Source of the DNA: Nannobrachium achirus | Taxonomy: Eukaryota; Chordata; Actinopteri; Myctophiformes; Myctophidae | Reading direction: 5' to 3' | Length of the DNA: 64,000 nt | Assembly: GCA_963921795.1 (NCBI GenBank) | Contig: OY997649.1 | Coordinates: 58,219,778 to 58,283,777, forward strand | Shown here: positions 10,669 to 22,602 of the stretch, piece by piece | Layout of the letters: each line of letters starts with the position of its first letter | Position numbering within the stretch: position 1 is the stretch's first letter | The notes under the pieces: generated by a model | Databases searched by the model: none | Seen by the model: the letters and a program-made list of their open reading frames with translations, nothing else | Told to the model about the DNA's origin: nothing | Translations under genes and position numbers: made by a program

Positions 10669-11277
10669 CAACGGATTTCATAAAACCTTTCTATCTCCAG
10701 GGACCAAATGCAGCCTGCACTGTGAATCCCTGGTGTTATTTCTGTCAGCATAGCTTTGTTTTCATTTAGTTTTCGTCTGCGAAAAAAGGTAGTCAACGAC
10801 TAACTCAACAGTGAAAGGTTACACTGAGTTCTCCATCATCTTTAGCCACTTGAAATGATTAACCGAGAGCGTCTGTGATGGACGTGTGTGTCTGTTCCTT
10901 CTCTAAAGAACCTCCCCACCCCCCCGTAAGGATCTGACCCCATTGATAAGACCGTAAACCAAACATTCTTTTCCCAGAAGCTTTCCCACTGATTCACTAG
11001 AAAGCCTAATTGCGTCATAAAACGCAGGGCACCAATTGTTCTCTCGCTCCCCTCCACAAAAGCTGAAAAAAAGAGGAATCCGCGAAGAAGAAGAACAAAA
11101 TGTTTTAATAGGGAGAACTGGAAGCATTATCTATAACGAGCACTGTGTGTACGAGACCATGAGAGGTCGTATATCGTCCCGCTGTCACGGGCGGAAGCCT
11201 CGTATATGTGTCCAAAACGGTTTGCTTTTCACAATTCAAATAAGTTTGTAAACCACTGCTGTACAACACGATACAGT
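10669..11277. other. No recognisable gene
   Basis: Short frames of about 70-100 aa overlap on both strands without domain signal. Nothing else was recognised. Confidence 0.4.
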
Positions 11278-11750
11278 CAGGGGCATCACAAGGGGGGGAA
11301 GTGGGACTGAGTTACTAGGGCCCAAGGTGGAGGGACCTTCGTTATTTTATACTCGCAGCACCTAATGCCGTGCTGCGAGCTTGTAGATCTGCTATTTTTG
11401 AAAAGTCGTGAAAATGTGTGCATATCTTTGAATAAATATACTTTTTAAGCGAACATTTGTAACAAAAATTTTGCTTCTGGGGGGTCCCTGGAACTAAGTA
11501 TTTTGAAACGGGTGTCCGTTGCTAAATACATATAATTTTGGGGGGTCCTTCACATGAAAAGGTTTGAAGCAAATGTTCAGTTTGTTCACGATTTCTCAAA
11601 CATAGCAGATCAGTTAAAGCACAAAATAATGCGTAATAATGCGTTCCCAGTCTAAATGGGTAAACCCTCTCGTCCCCCTATGAATTCATTCATGGGGGGC
11701 CCGCAGTGAATCCTTGTACCCAGGGCCCAGAATTTGGTGTGACACCCCTG
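11278..11750 (-). mobile_element. hAT-a MITE, reverse copy
   Basis: The ends CAGGGGCATCACAAGG and TTTGGTGTGACACCCCTG match the family termini. The body includes GGTCCCTGGAAC and 'cacatgaaaaggtttga'. The first palindrome is reduced to its right arm (11352-11400). The second is mostly lost (ACATAGCAGATCAG near 11601). The flanks do not give a clear 8-bp repeat. Confidence 0.75.
11352..11400. repeat. HP palindrome, right arm plus core
   Basis: CGCAGCAC and GTGCTGCG pair around CTAATGCC. Beyond this only the right arm AGCTTGTAGATCTGCTATTT remains. Confidence 0.7.
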
Positions 11751-12102
11751 TCCGAGTGTACAAACGGAACCAAATGGACATTTTTGGAAACCATAATGAT
11801 TCACAGTGCTATACACAAAACAGTAAGAGCATTACAGTAGCCTATAACATACATTTCCGTTATTATTGATTTTATTCTTATTTGAATTATATTAAAGATT
11901 TCCAAATGAGAAAATAAGAATGAGATCTGCAACAGTGTGTGCCTGTACCTCCCACCCCCACACATCAGAATGTGGAGGTCCACTGGGACAACCCCCCCTA
12001 AAACTCTGAAGGTACCTGCTTCCCATCCTTCAACATACTGTACCCCCCCGGCACTGCAACGCAACACACTGCACTAGATAAAGAGACTGAAAGGGAAGAA
12101 AG

Positions 12103-12155
12103 GAGAGAGAGCGAGAGAGAGAGAGACACATACGCACACACACACAGAAAGAAAA

Positions 12156-12186
<31 letters not shown>

Positions 12187-12280
12187 CACCGGGTCATCAT
12201 CTTATCAGGTCCACTCCTCATCTTCATCTCTCTTCTCTTCTCCCCCCCCCCCCCCCACCCCACACACACACACACACACC
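12103..12280. repeat. (GA)n, (CA)n and poly-C simple repeats
   Basis: GA runs lie at 12103-12125 and 12155-12180, a C run at 12241-12256, and CA at 12262-12279. Confidence 0.9.
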
Positions 12281-12429
12281 ATGGAGGAGGACAGACACTG
12301 ACCATTAGCAGCAGCAGAAACACAAACTTGGCTTTGTTTGTTTTTGCTTGTAAATGTTTTGGGAACGAGGCCTAGCGAGCTCCTTGCCGCACCACGCGAG
12401 GAAGAGGACAATTTGAGAGTCCTCGTGTG

Positions 12430-12488
12430 TGTTGTTTGAGAGAGAGAGAGAGAGAGAGAGGCCCTTGGACGTGTGCCACTTCCCCCAC

Positions 12489-12585
<97 letters not shown>
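12430..12585 (+). repeat. (GA)n then (TG)n microsatellite
   Basis: (GA) occupies 12437-12460. (TG) of about 47 units occupies 12490-12585. Confidence 0.95.
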
Positions 12586-12586
<1 letters not shown>

Positions 12587-12654
12587 AAGAGCTCCATGGG
12601 ACTTGAATGGATTGTTGGAAGTTATTTTGTGGAAGTTATTTTGTGTCTTTATTC

Positions 12655-13025
12655 CAAGGGTCTTCAACAGGGGGTCCGGAACCCGTCCTCAGAGTTAATA
12701 CAGAGGGTCCTCCAAATCTTTGTGTGATAGAAACCTTTTTTTCTCACAATGCCTCGCGTTGTAGATCTGCTATTTTAGGCAAAGGGGTTTGGTGTAGAAG
12801 GGAAAAAGAGCAGACTAAGTACAGAGTGAGAGGTCAAGTTTAAGTATTGACAGTTCAAGTGGTTAAATATCTGAAAACACAAATTGACATGAATCCAAAA
12901 TTACACTGATGATTGTGGTGTCAAACGATGACACTATATGGAATCTATGAAAAGGTTGTGGGGGTCCCTGCTTCATCTCTCTCTCAACTAAGGGGTCCTT
13001 GGCCTGAAAATGTTGAAGACCCCTG
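12655..13025 (-). mobile_element. hAT-d MITE with intact target duplication
   Basis: CAAGGGTCTTCAACAGGGGG and its inverse end TGTTGAAGACCCCTG define the element. CTTTATTC at 12647-12654 is repeated exactly at 13026-13033. The body carries 'aagtggttaaatatctgaaaacacaaattgacatgaatcc' (a family marker, here reverse to the copy at 43430). A degenerate HP right arm lies at 12741-12776. Confidence 0.9.
12741..12776. repeat. HP palindrome remnant
   Basis: TTCTCACAATGCCTCGC then GTTGTAGATCTGCTATTTT. The left arm is lost. Confidence 0.6.
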
Positions 13026-13033
13026 CTTTATTC

Positions 13034-13605
13034 TCATCACGGTACCGTAATCCCTCATTAAAAGACCATCCTATCAGCGGTATTGCATGTGTAGCCCACT
13101 GATGAATGGGCAAGGAATTAACACTATTGTTGATTACAGTAAAATTGTAATGACAATTACATTCATTATCACTTAATTCCGAGGTTGACTCTGCAGCCGC
13201 ACCACTGAGGCGCTCCAGAGTGGACAGAGTTCTAAGCTCTAACTCAGCTTTTGATTTGATTAAATTAAACCAAATTGCATACAGTAAACATAAGTCTCAC
13301 CTACATGTTACTGTAATCAGAGAGTGTAATCATGCATTATTACCTGTGCAATGAATGAATGGAATGGAGGAAATGGAATCACGCATCCTGACTTTGGTTT
13401 TATAAGCTCTAAGCTTTGACTTGTTAGACAGCAGTATCATCAGTTTGCAACAGCGCAGTGCACCACCCCGTTGCCATATCTGCTTATTATAAGCAACTTT
13501 GGGCTTATTTTTCTGCAAAGTTGCTTGTAATATTGGTAGTGCGTTTTTTTTAGGGCTTGTTTCTAAAGTGTAGTTGCTTGCTGCTTAATGCTTTCACTAT
13601 TGTTT
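13034..13605. other. No recognisable gene
   Basis: AT-rich intergenic sequence. No RNA gene or transposon end was recognised. Confidence 0.4.
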
Positions 13606-13642
13606 AAACCAGTGGCTCTCAAACAGTTTCATGTCAAGGGAC

Positions 13643-14049
13643 CAGGCCTGGCATTTTGTCATTTTAGGGGCAAGGCCGCTTGGGCTTTTGTGTTGTCCAT
13701 TTTTTCAGGGCAGAAAGGCCAAATGCCAGTGCAGGAAGGCCATCAAATAAATCAAGAGTTTAGTCCATCGAAATAATTTGTTGAATTTAAGTATTTACAG
13801 TACAATGCTCAGCTCTGCACCAATCAAAGTCACTGGATAAGTTTAAAGACGGGGAGTTAAGGTTTCCAGAATCTCAACAAAAGACACTGGTGATTGACCA
13901 GAAAGAGACAGAGGAGAAAGTGGTACAGTCAGCTGTGGCATTAAGGCCACTGTGTCCTCAGTTCATGCCATTGGTTTGAGGGGCACAAGGCCAAACAGAG
14001 GGGCAACGGCGGCCATGGCCTTCATGGCCTCGATAAAATTCCTGCCCTG
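13643..14049 (-). mobile_element. hAT-e MITE with perfect 8-bp duplication
   Basis: The ends CAGGCCTGGCATTTTGTC and GAATTCCTGCCCTG are inverted. CAAGGGAC at 13635-13642 is repeated at 14050-14057. A second, opposite copy lies at 31310-31827. It is rich in GGCCATGGCC and AAGGCC motifs and has no transposase. Confidence 0.9.
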
Positions 14050-14152
14050 CAAGGGACCCCCAAATTAGTATTTATTTGTCCAATGTGTTGTTAAAATCTT
14101 TCAAAAATATTCCACATTTTGCACTTTTTCACCCCTCTGGATAATTCTTTTT

Positions 14153-14205
14153 TGCAGATCTACAAGCTCACAGCGCTTCCTGTGAGCTTGTAGGTCAGCT
14201 ATTTT
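14153..14205. repeat. HP palindrome, short centre
   Basis: GCAGATCTACAAGCTCACAG and CTGTGAGCTTGTAGGTCAGC-type arms around CGCTTC. Confidence 0.85.
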
Positions 14206-14559
14206 AAAGCGCTCATGGTGGTCTATAGTCACTTCTTTAGGGCTTGTTTTCATAGACCTGGTTGCTTATTTCTCTCGCAGAACATGGCAACGCCGGGTGC
14301 ACCTGTGTTGCATCAAAAAGATATGTGCCTCATTGGGAGCGACACTGTAACTAAGTGGCCTCTGCTTTCTGACATGGCACAGGGCCTCGGTGTTCGCCCC
14401 CTGCCAATCCCTCCCCCCAGGGTGTCGCACCAAATTCTGGGCCCTGGGTACGAGGATTCACTGCGGGCCCCCCATGAATGTTCTTCATAGGTGGAGGAGG
14501 AGGGGTTTTAACCCATTTAGAGTGGGAACGCATTATGTACACATTATTTTATGCTATTT

Positions 14560-14632
14560 AAAAATAGCAGACATACAAGCTCACAGCGCGGCACCGAGTG
14601 CCGCGCTGCGAGTGTGTAGGTCTGCTATTTTT
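14560..14632. repeat. HP palindrome, GCGCGGCAC core
   Basis: 35-nt arms around CGA. AAAAATAGCAG opens and CTGCTATTTTT closes. The core GCGCGGCAC/GTGCCGCGC is perfect. Confidence 0.95.
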
Positions 14633-14861
14633 GAAAAATCTTGGAAATGTCTTTGAAAAAGTCCTTGAAAAACCTATGTTTCTATGTCAGTGGTGCTCAA
14701 ACTTTTTCATGTGAAGGACCCCCAAAATTATATATATTTGGCCACGGACCCCGCCATCTCAAAATATTTCGTTCCAGGGACGCCCCCGGAAGCAAAATCT
14801 GAGTTACAAATGTTCGCCTAAAAAATACATGAATTCAAAGATTTGCACACATTTTCAAGAC

Positions 14862-14910
14862 AAAAATAGCAGATCTACAAGCTCGTGTAGCTTGTATATC
14901 TGCTATTTTT
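14862..14910. repeat. HP palindrome, centre deleted
   Basis: AAAAATAGCAGATCTACAAG and CTTGTATATCTGCTATTTTT pair with only CTCGTGTAG between. The GC core is missing, as expected if a hairpin centre was deleted. Confidence 0.9.
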
Positions 14911-15015
14911 CAATAGCTTAAGTTTAAAATAATTCCAGGCCCCTCCACCTTGGGCCCTAGTAACTCAGTCCCACTTTGCCCCCCCCCCCCCCCCCCCCCC
15001 CTTGTGACGCCCCCA

Positions 15016-15800
15016 CCTCCCCCCCCTCTCTCTCTCCGAGAAGCAGGAAAAATAATTTCCAGCCGCCGCATGTCTCGAAAAGCATGTGGGCACGCTATGA
15101 AAAGACACGGCACACAGCGGGTGGAGGGGGGAAAAAAGGCCCTTGAAGTGCAGATGAAAGCTGGTCGCCCCGGTGACAAATGGCACTTGACATGTCAAGC
15201 ACGGGACTTCAGGCAAAGGCCCCGAAAGTGTGCCTTTTCCAGTATCCAGTATAAGCCCCCCTTCTCCTCCTCCCCACCCCAAATGACTTGCCTGAGTTTG
15301 TATAATAATGGACTGGGAAACAGCTTTCAGCATCACCTCAGACTCTATATCTGTGGAAGACAATCGTATACTCATCTCTACTCAGGCAAAAACCTATAGG
15401 CCTACCTCAAAATGGTGTGCATACTATATAGAGATTTCTTTTGTATGAATAAAATGTAATTTGGTCCAATCTGTCTGGTAGAGCAGTGGTTTCCAAGCCG
15501 AGGGTCGGGACCCATTGGATTTTCTGACCGTCGCAACGCTCGACACAGCGACGTGGCTCATGGTCGCCTGAGACGGCGCGCCTCTGTCGTCATCACCGAA
15601 AACAAGCGGTCCTTTCCCTTGCAGCCCCCCCACGCGCCCCCACCGTTGTGCTTAGGTAAAAAGGCAAAAACGCAAAAGGCAAAAACGTGCACACTTCAAA
15701 TCCGGGGTAGAAGAGGTAGGTTACTGTAAATAGTGCAGCTTTAAGTACGGTACTTCAGTAAAAGTACATAGTTACCGCCACTGTGCATCCACATTGACCT
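15016..15800. other. Unassigned DNA
   Basis: Frames of 136-149 aa overlap on opposite strands and cross the poly-C tract. No domain was recognised. A hAT-b-like scrap ('aagtacggtacttcagtaaaagtac') lies near 15740. Confidence 0.4.
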
Positions 15801-15819
15801 CCTATTCAGGCATCTGAGT

Positions 15820-16225
<406 letters not shown>

Positions 16226-16319
16226 CTTGTGTCTATACATCCACATTTTAGGATAGCAATTTTAGAAATGCCTTTTTTTTGTGCCATAATGCGAAATCTT
16301 AATCCTAAAGCCAAAAAGG

Positions 16320-16386
16320 TGCAGCTCTGCAAGCTCACAACGCCTCTCGATGTGACTCGTTGTGAGCTTGTAGATCTGCTATTTTT
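16320..16386. repeat. HP palindrome
   Basis: Left GCAGCTCTGCAAGCTCACAA, right TTGTGAGCTTGTAGATCTGC. The centre is CGCCTCTCGATGTGACTCG. Confidence 0.85.
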
Positions 16387-16657
16387 GATGTGCGACACTG
16401 GCGTGCAACTTGAGTATAAATCAGGTTTGACTCCAACCCGTAAACCTAACCTCTGAATCATGTCTAATCTTAACCCTAACACCAACCAGTATTTATTCAT
16501 AATTGTAAGCCTAAAGAAATACTTAAAGGAGTAGCGATAGCCTTTTTGCTATTGATTACTCACGCCATGGAGACTTAAGTTCAATAATATTTTTTTGTAT
16601 TTCTTTTTTTTTTTGAAGGGGATCCAAATGCATTTGGGTCCCCATCCGGAATCAATG

Positions 16658-17074
16658 GGGCACACATAGACATCAAAGGGGGCTTGAGACCCTGCCCTTT
16701 TACCCGTCTGTAAAAAGTGCCCTCTCCAGACCATGTATGCAGTTTTTATTATGGTGAAATAAATGCAAATGCCCCCTTTCCATGTCATACGTGAAGCCAG
16801 CAATCAAGAGAATTCCAAACTCCTGAACTTGAATGGAGAATCTAATGTTGAAAGAATTGCCCTCTCTGTGTAGAAATATATGCCACGAATAGGCTACATT
16901 TCCAGTAGCCTATTCACTTGATTATGTTTAGTTCAGTGTGGTATCAAGTACCAAAAACAGCCGACCTCCAAGCTCACAACGCGTCGCAGCTGCAACGCGG
17001 TGTGAGCTTATTTCCACCAAAAGGCCCCTTTAGAAATCAGACCCTGCCTCTCTGACATTCTCTGCACGTCCCTG
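16658..17074. mobile_element. hAT-like element A, 5'-truncated copy
   Basis: 'cacacatagacatcaaagggggcttgag' to TCTGCACGTCCCTG is the element A body with the left terminus missing. An HP palindrome lies at 16953-17010, at the same internal site as in the 26513 copy. Confidence 0.7.
16953..17010. repeat. HP palindrome, right arm truncated
   Basis: AAAACAGCCGACCTCCAAGC left; the core AACGCGTCGCAGCTGCAACGC is followed by GGTGTGAGCTT. The right outer arm is lost. Confidence 0.75.
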
Positions 17075-17455
17075 CACACAGGAGCTAAGCGGCGCAGCGC
17101 CTGAGAAATGTCAACAAATACTCGACTCCTGGGTCGTAACCGGAGAGGTCAGGGGAGAGGGGTGTAGCGTGTTCAAACAGTCGTGGACTCCTCACGCACG
17201 TCACGCAAACAGTCCAGTCCAGCATGTTGGGAACTGTTCGCTCTGACAGGGACAAACATGGCATAATGTGGTAAAGAGAGAGAGAGGGAGAGAGAGAGAG
17301 GGGAAGTGGGGGCTCGCCACTAAAAGGTTTGCTGGAAACGCTGGCTGGCGTGTCACTGCAGGATAAAAGTGTCTGGTTTGAATCTCGACGGCGGTGGGCC
17401 GGATCTCTGGCCGCTGGTACTGCTAACCTTATACCATTATTGTATTATTGTATTA

Positions 17456-18090
17456 TAGTAAGACGCCTATAAGGGCGAAAAGCAGTCGCGCACGACGGAA
17501 TTCGCACAGGATGGAATTCATTTGCAAGTGTGATTCGAGTTGCGGTTGGTTGTTTAAGTTGGACAAAATATGTTTGCCAAATATGAATATGACTGATGTC
17601 TGTCTGACATGATCATAGATGTCTTATGTCATAGACCACATTAGACTCACATTTCCATAATGGGCATTCCAAGCTATGGGTTTATTATTGATGACATCAG
17701 GGATCTCCATATATGGGCACACAAGGGACAAGGACGGAATGTGATGTCACAACAATGTGATGTCATATGTCAGATCAGATATCTCCATATATGTGCATAC
17801 AATAGTTTGCAATTATGCACATGCATGTTTTCAACCTGAAAACAGCTGTTACAGGTGTGCGTGTGCGCGTGTGTGTGTGTGTGTGTCGCAGGTGGACGCC
17901 AAATAAGTGGCAAAACACTATACAATGTTATTGATATACAGTATGCAGAAAAAATTTCACCGCACACCACCTTTAACCACTTTAGCCCTTATTAAACTTT
18001 GTTGTATGACAAATGTGCATGTGAGCTATACTTTCACGATGCTATTTTGGCTATGAAGAGATGCCCAAAATAGGGGACGCCAGGTCGCAA
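17456..18090 (-). mobile_element. Candidate Helitron-like 3' end and body
   Basis: On the minus strand the end reads CGCCcttataGGCG then TCTTACTA. The body has the 'ggatctccatatatgggcac..aaggac' motif shared with 34300-34345 and 51840-52720. The 5' limit is uncertain. Confidence 0.35.
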
Positions 18091-18198
18091 CTTGCATGTT
18101 GTCAGGGGTGTCGAACCAAATTCTGGGCCCTGGGTACGAGGATTCACTGGTTTAACCCATTTAGACTGGGAACGCATTCTTTTGTGCTTTAACTATTG

Positions 18199-18252
18199 AA
18201 AAATAGCAGATATACAAGCTCACAGCGCGGCACTTGTAGATCTGCTATTTTT
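18199..18252. repeat. HP palindrome, centre partly deleted
   Basis: Arm AAAAATAGCAGATATACAAG, core GCGCGGCAC, then directly TTGTAGATCTGCTATTTTT. Confidence 0.85.
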
Positions 18253-18500
18253 GAAATTTTGTTAAATTTTGTGCAAGTCTTTGAATATTTCAAATCCTCC
18301 TGAGGTTTTTTGAAAAACCTATGTTTCTATGTCAGTGGTGCTCAAACTTTTTCATGTGAAGGACCCCCAAAATGATATGTATTTGGCCACGGACCCCCAT
18401 CTCTCAATATTTAGTTCCAGGGACTGCCCAGAAGCAAAATGTGAGTTACAAATGTTCGCTTAAAAAATGCACATATTCAAAGATTTGCACACATTTTCAC

Positions 18501-18568
18501 ATGCAGATCTACAAGCTCGCAGCGCGGCACTCGGTGCCGCGCTGTGAGCTTGTATATCTGCTGTTTTT
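18501..18568. repeat. HP palindrome, GCGCGGCAC core
   Basis: GCAGATCTACAAGCTCGCAG; core CGCGGCACTCGGTGCCGCG; CTGTGAGCTTGTATATCTGC. Confidence 0.9.
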
Positions 18569-18669
18569 CAATAGCTAAAGTATAAACTAATTAAGGCCCT
18601 TCCACCTTGGGGCCCTAGTAACTCAGTCCCACTTTTCACCTCCCCCCTTGTGACGCCCCTGCATGTTGC

Positions 18670-19893
18670 ACCTCCAGCACTCTGAGAGGGAAAAGCTACT
18701 GTCTATAAGGAAACAATGTGGTGTCAGGTATAGCGTTGCATGTGAAACGTGTTTTGTTTGGTCTCGCCTTGCCGCGCTAGAAGCAGGTACCAAGGCTTCC
18801 ATAAGCAAACAGCCGCTCGCTGTTGTCACAACACCGCCCAGACCAGTGTTGCCAGGTCGTGCGGGAGGAATAAGCAACCAGGTCTACGAAAACAAGCCCA
18901 AAAGAAGCGACCAAAGTATGCCATTTGCACTATAACTATAAAGATAACTCCAACTACGTATATAGTAGTCAGGAACTAAATGCTTACCAATAGCTTTCTT
19001 CACAAATGTGTCACAAATGTGTTCCCAAAAGGTTTCCCAAGGGAGTTCAGAGGTGATAGTAGACACCTTTATGAACACATTGGGCCATGGGCATTTATTA
19101 GTAGCCTGACACTTCAGTCCGCACATCACCCCCCCCTGTTGGTGGGTGGTTTGTAGTGTGGACTGAAGCTGCACATATTTTAATCTATTTCAAACGCGCC
19201 TGAAGAGCGGGCGCATTGAATGGGCCAATCAGGGTTGTATGCTTGGGGCACGTGAACTCTATGCTCCGGTCCCAGCCCCCTCCAAACAGAGCTCTTGAGC
19301 TCACGTGGACTCTGATTGGTGTCCTCTGCCCACGTGAGAGTCTAGTGGACTCTGATTGGTCCGTGAAAACTGTCATGGCGGAGTCAGACTCGACTCGTAT
19401 TATTTTAATAAACTATGAAATAGTGCCGTTTCCTCACGTTTTAATACCATTTTGCACTAACGTAAACATGCAGACATATATTATGTTATGAGAAATAACG
19501 TATTTTTGCAATGTCACGCCACGTCGCCGTCGCGTGTGTGTGTGTGTGTGTATGTGTGTTTGTGTGTGTGTGTGACGTCAATAGGCTTTAGCCCGCCCAC
19601 GCCGAAGTAGAATCTGCCCTGGTAATCTCAGACTCTCCCGGAGTGAAACGTAGTGAACGTAGTGTGAGATGTCTGGCGCTCGCAGTCAGGCAAATTTATT
19701 AGTTCCCATATTGGTCAAAGATTCAGCTAACTTTCTCTAACTAAGTTCACCATTGTATTTCTTTTATAGTCGGTGTGAACTCTGCCATCCAATTTTTAAG
19801 ATTTTTTAAAACTATATTTTTATAGTAGTTATAGTGCTCGTGCAGTGTGAATGGCCCTTTACACATGGGGCACTTTAAACCTGTAGCGGCTAT
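18670..19893. other. Unassigned DNA
   Basis: It contains two similar stretches with GGACTCTGATTGGT (19308-19321 and 19348-19361) and a (TG)n at 19530-19575. No gene was recognised. Confidence 0.4.
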
Positions 19894-19970
19894 TTGAAAA
19901 TAGCAGATCTACAAGCACACAAGGTGTTGCGATGCGACCTGCTGCAAACTTTTAGACCTGCTATTTTCAA
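19894..19970. repeat. HP palindrome, right arm diverged
   Basis: TTGAAAATAGCAGATCTACA left and ACCTGCTATTTTCAA right. The outer TTGAAAATAG/CTATTTTCAA is perfect. Confidence 0.8.
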
Positions 19971-21250
19971 AAATGTTCTTTTGCACAAATCGGTGGTCCC
20001 CGCCGGCAAAGAACAAATGAGTAACTTTAGAAACAACAAGCCCCCTCCCCCAAAAAACCCAACCTGCAACTATCAATATTTAGAGCGACTTCACAGAAAA
20101 ACAAGCTCAAAGTCACTTGTAATAAGCAGACATGGCAAGCCTGCCTCCGGCTCACCTGCCGACACACCCCGCCAGGGCCTAGCGGGTCGGCGAGACGCTC
20201 GGATGGGATGCCACAGAGCGCAGCTTTTACTCACGCATGGTTCTCCGTCAAGACGCTAGCATCATCTTTTCTGGTCTTTAAGCAAAAGTCCGGAATTCAA
20301 AATGTACTTGAGTACAAGTCCAAAGGTATTGGTATAAAAATGTAGGCCTACTTAAAGGGATATTTCACTTTCAAAAACACTTTTGGCCATTTTATCGTCT
20401 AATCAGGCTTTTATGAACACCTTGGACAGATTTTAATTTGCTTGATTCAATATTTACATATTCTATCAGTCCTCCTCCTCCAGGACGAGGGCCCCATACA
20501 CACCTATTGTAACTTCAAACTCCATTTTACCATTCATTAAAAACATCTATTATCTTTTATGGTGTCTCATGCTAACCTCCTAATATGTGAGCAGCTGTTA
20601 AAACAATATACATGATCTACTCAATACAATTATGGCAACTATTTACAATCAATTTTATTGAGTAAATATTAATGGCTTGTAATTAATTAAATTGGAACCA
20701 ATCTAGGATTGGGTCCAAGAGGCTCACACATTCCTACGAGAATCGCCGGGTCAAACAGCACCGTTTTTTCACCATTACGGAACCTACACATTGTCACATT
20801 TTAATCCTTTATTTCATCATAGTGCAACATTGGTCATTGCAACAACTAACGTTTGTGAAATATGATAACGGGACGGCCAAATATTCCAATCATTCCGCGA
20901 TTCTGCCAATAATCATATTCTTTGAGACACACATCCAAGTTTTTGCCGGGTCAAACAAGGGAATCACGCAACGTTGATCTCCTACCCCTATATTCGCTTA
21001 TTTTAGGACATGATGTAACATGTGGGCAGAAGAATAACTGGAGTGACTTTGAAGCAATCATGTTCACCTGGACTATAAATAGAATTCTCTTAGAGTATAA
21101 TGTATGTAAAAATAATGACGGCTTCCAGTGTGGGAGGCTGGCTGATTAACGCAGGCGTCACGTAATCACATCCTCCCTGACTGAACCCTGTGGTTCACAT
21201 CCTGCTGTCATAACGCGTGGGCCTGCATTAGACAAGCTCTACGTGACAAA
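19971..21250. other. Unassigned DNA with scraps of MITEs
   Basis: A hAT-b scrap lies at 20283-20345. A TTAAAGGGATATTTCACTTT stretch at about 20353 resembles a TTAA-MITE start, but no matching right end was found. No gene was recognised. Confidence 0.35.
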
Positions 21251-21289
21251 TATAGCCCACCTGCAAGCTCTAAACAACCTGGGCAACGC

Positions 21290-21640
21290 TGGGTTCCCTG
21301 CTAGTATTATTTTTGTGATCTTCAACAGGGGGTCTGTGGCAGAAAGGCATGGCCGAGACTATGTTTTATCCCCTGTCCGTCCGTCCGTCCGTCCGTCCGT
21401 CCGTCCGTCCGTCCGTTTGTCCTTTAGTCTGTTACCAGCAGACGGACGACAGACTGTTGTTGGCCCGGTCGCTGCCAAACTGTGTACACACACACTCCCT
21501 GGATGCCAATTCAGGGCCTCTGGCCCACATTTTTGAACAAAATGCTTCAAATCATGAACACAGCGTGCAATTTAGGTGAAATTGTGCACGCACATTCCCA
21601 GTAGTACACAGTGGGCCCGATTCATCAAGCACTTTGCTGC
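21290..21640. repeat. Dispersed repeat with (CCGT)n
   Basis: (CCGT) of about 9-10 units at 21378-21416 is followed by 'aactgtgtacacacacactccctggatgcc', which is related to the interior of the 5754-6092 element. Confidence 0.6.
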
Positions 21641-22602
21641 CAAATTACACCCATATTTTACTTACCGGCATTTAGGACAATTCCCAAGTTAGGGGTCTGA
21701 TTCAGCAATGTTTTTTTGTCTGGGATTTTGAAGGGATTTTGAAGGTAAGACAGAAATTTAAGCCAGATTTAGTCACTTTATTTACACTATACGACCAGAC
21801 TGATGAATCGGGCCCATTATCTCTATAGTCATGTGATCAAGAAGGATCTGTCCAATATTTCATATTCCACCCTGATTGGCTTATATTGGTTACTAAAGTT
21901 TGCAGGATTGGTCCGTTTTCAACAAAATGCCTCAAATCATGAACACAGCTTCCGATTTCCGTGACATTTTGCACGCACATTCCCACTAAGTCAAGGAACA
22001 AACGCCACCCTTTTCACATTGGCCTGTTATAGCGCCACCAGCTGGTTGACTTTTGCAAAACACATTTTTTGGAACAGAAATCCTCAATGCATGCAGCGTC
22101 TGATTGCCGTGAAAGGCCGAAGACGACGTGGCACCCTTTTCACATTGGAGGAGGCCACAATAATCTGACCTGGTGGAGACCTGTGCTCGGAAGAGCACTA
22201 CTTCTAGTTATTTTTCTTTTTCTTTTTAGGATGAATTTGAAGTAGCCTACTCTTCACAAGTGGTTGTTCACCACAAAAATACAGTGTTCAGCGCTCTATA
22301 CGATTTCACAAGGAATGAAAAAGGGCCTTTATACAATAAAACTAAATCTATTTCATTTGCGTATGAAACGCTGTGTCCTTGAGCGGAAACAGCGTCTTAA
22401 ATTCAACTCATTTTTTGCGGTCCGTTCTTTCTTCATTATTGAGGAGTGACTCATTCTCCCGTGTGTGACAATGACGGGAAAACCTTCTTTGCTGAAGAAG
22501 ATTGTAAACATAATAAACCTTAAAGCTGCAATCTGTACATTTTACTGTACAGGATTCGAATCCGGGGCCAAGTGTCCAAATGTATACTGTTGAGCTATAA
22601 CG

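Larger units (their letters stand above)
13606..14215 (+). mobile_element. hAT-a fragment hosting a hAT-e insertion
   Basis: 'ccagtggctctcaaacagtttcatgtcaagggac' before 13643 and 'cccccaaattagtatttatttg' after 14057 are contiguous in hAT-a. An HP palindrome lies at its right side (14153-14205). Confidence 0.7.
14418..15015 (+). mobile_element. hAT-a MITE, two palindromes
   Basis: It starts CAGGGTGTCGCACCAAATTC and ends CTTGTGACGCCCCCA. CCTCCCCC flanks both sides (14410-14417, 15016-15023), but this is low complexity. The body order is: first palindrome 14560-14632, 'catgtgaaggacccccaaaattatat', TTCCAGGGACGCCCCC, second palindrome 14862-14910, then TTGGGCCCTAGTAACTCAGT and a 24-nt C run. Confidence 0.8.
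18103..18661 (+). mobile_element. hAT-a MITE, near-complete reference copy
   Basis: It starts CAGGGGTGTCGAACCAAATT and ends CTTGTGACGCCCCTG. The flanks CATGTTGT (18095-18102) and CATGTTGC (18662-18669) are an 8-bp duplication with one change. Two HP palindromes are placed symmetrically. The outer halves are mutual inverse repeats of about 100 nt: 'gctttaactattgaaaaatagcagatataca' is answered on the far side by 'tgtatatctgctgtttttcaatagctaaag'. Confidence 0.9.

Noticed and set aside
21243..21290. Further HP copy (TATAGCCCACCTGCAAGCTC)
   Set aside because: Only a weak left-arm match with no right arm.
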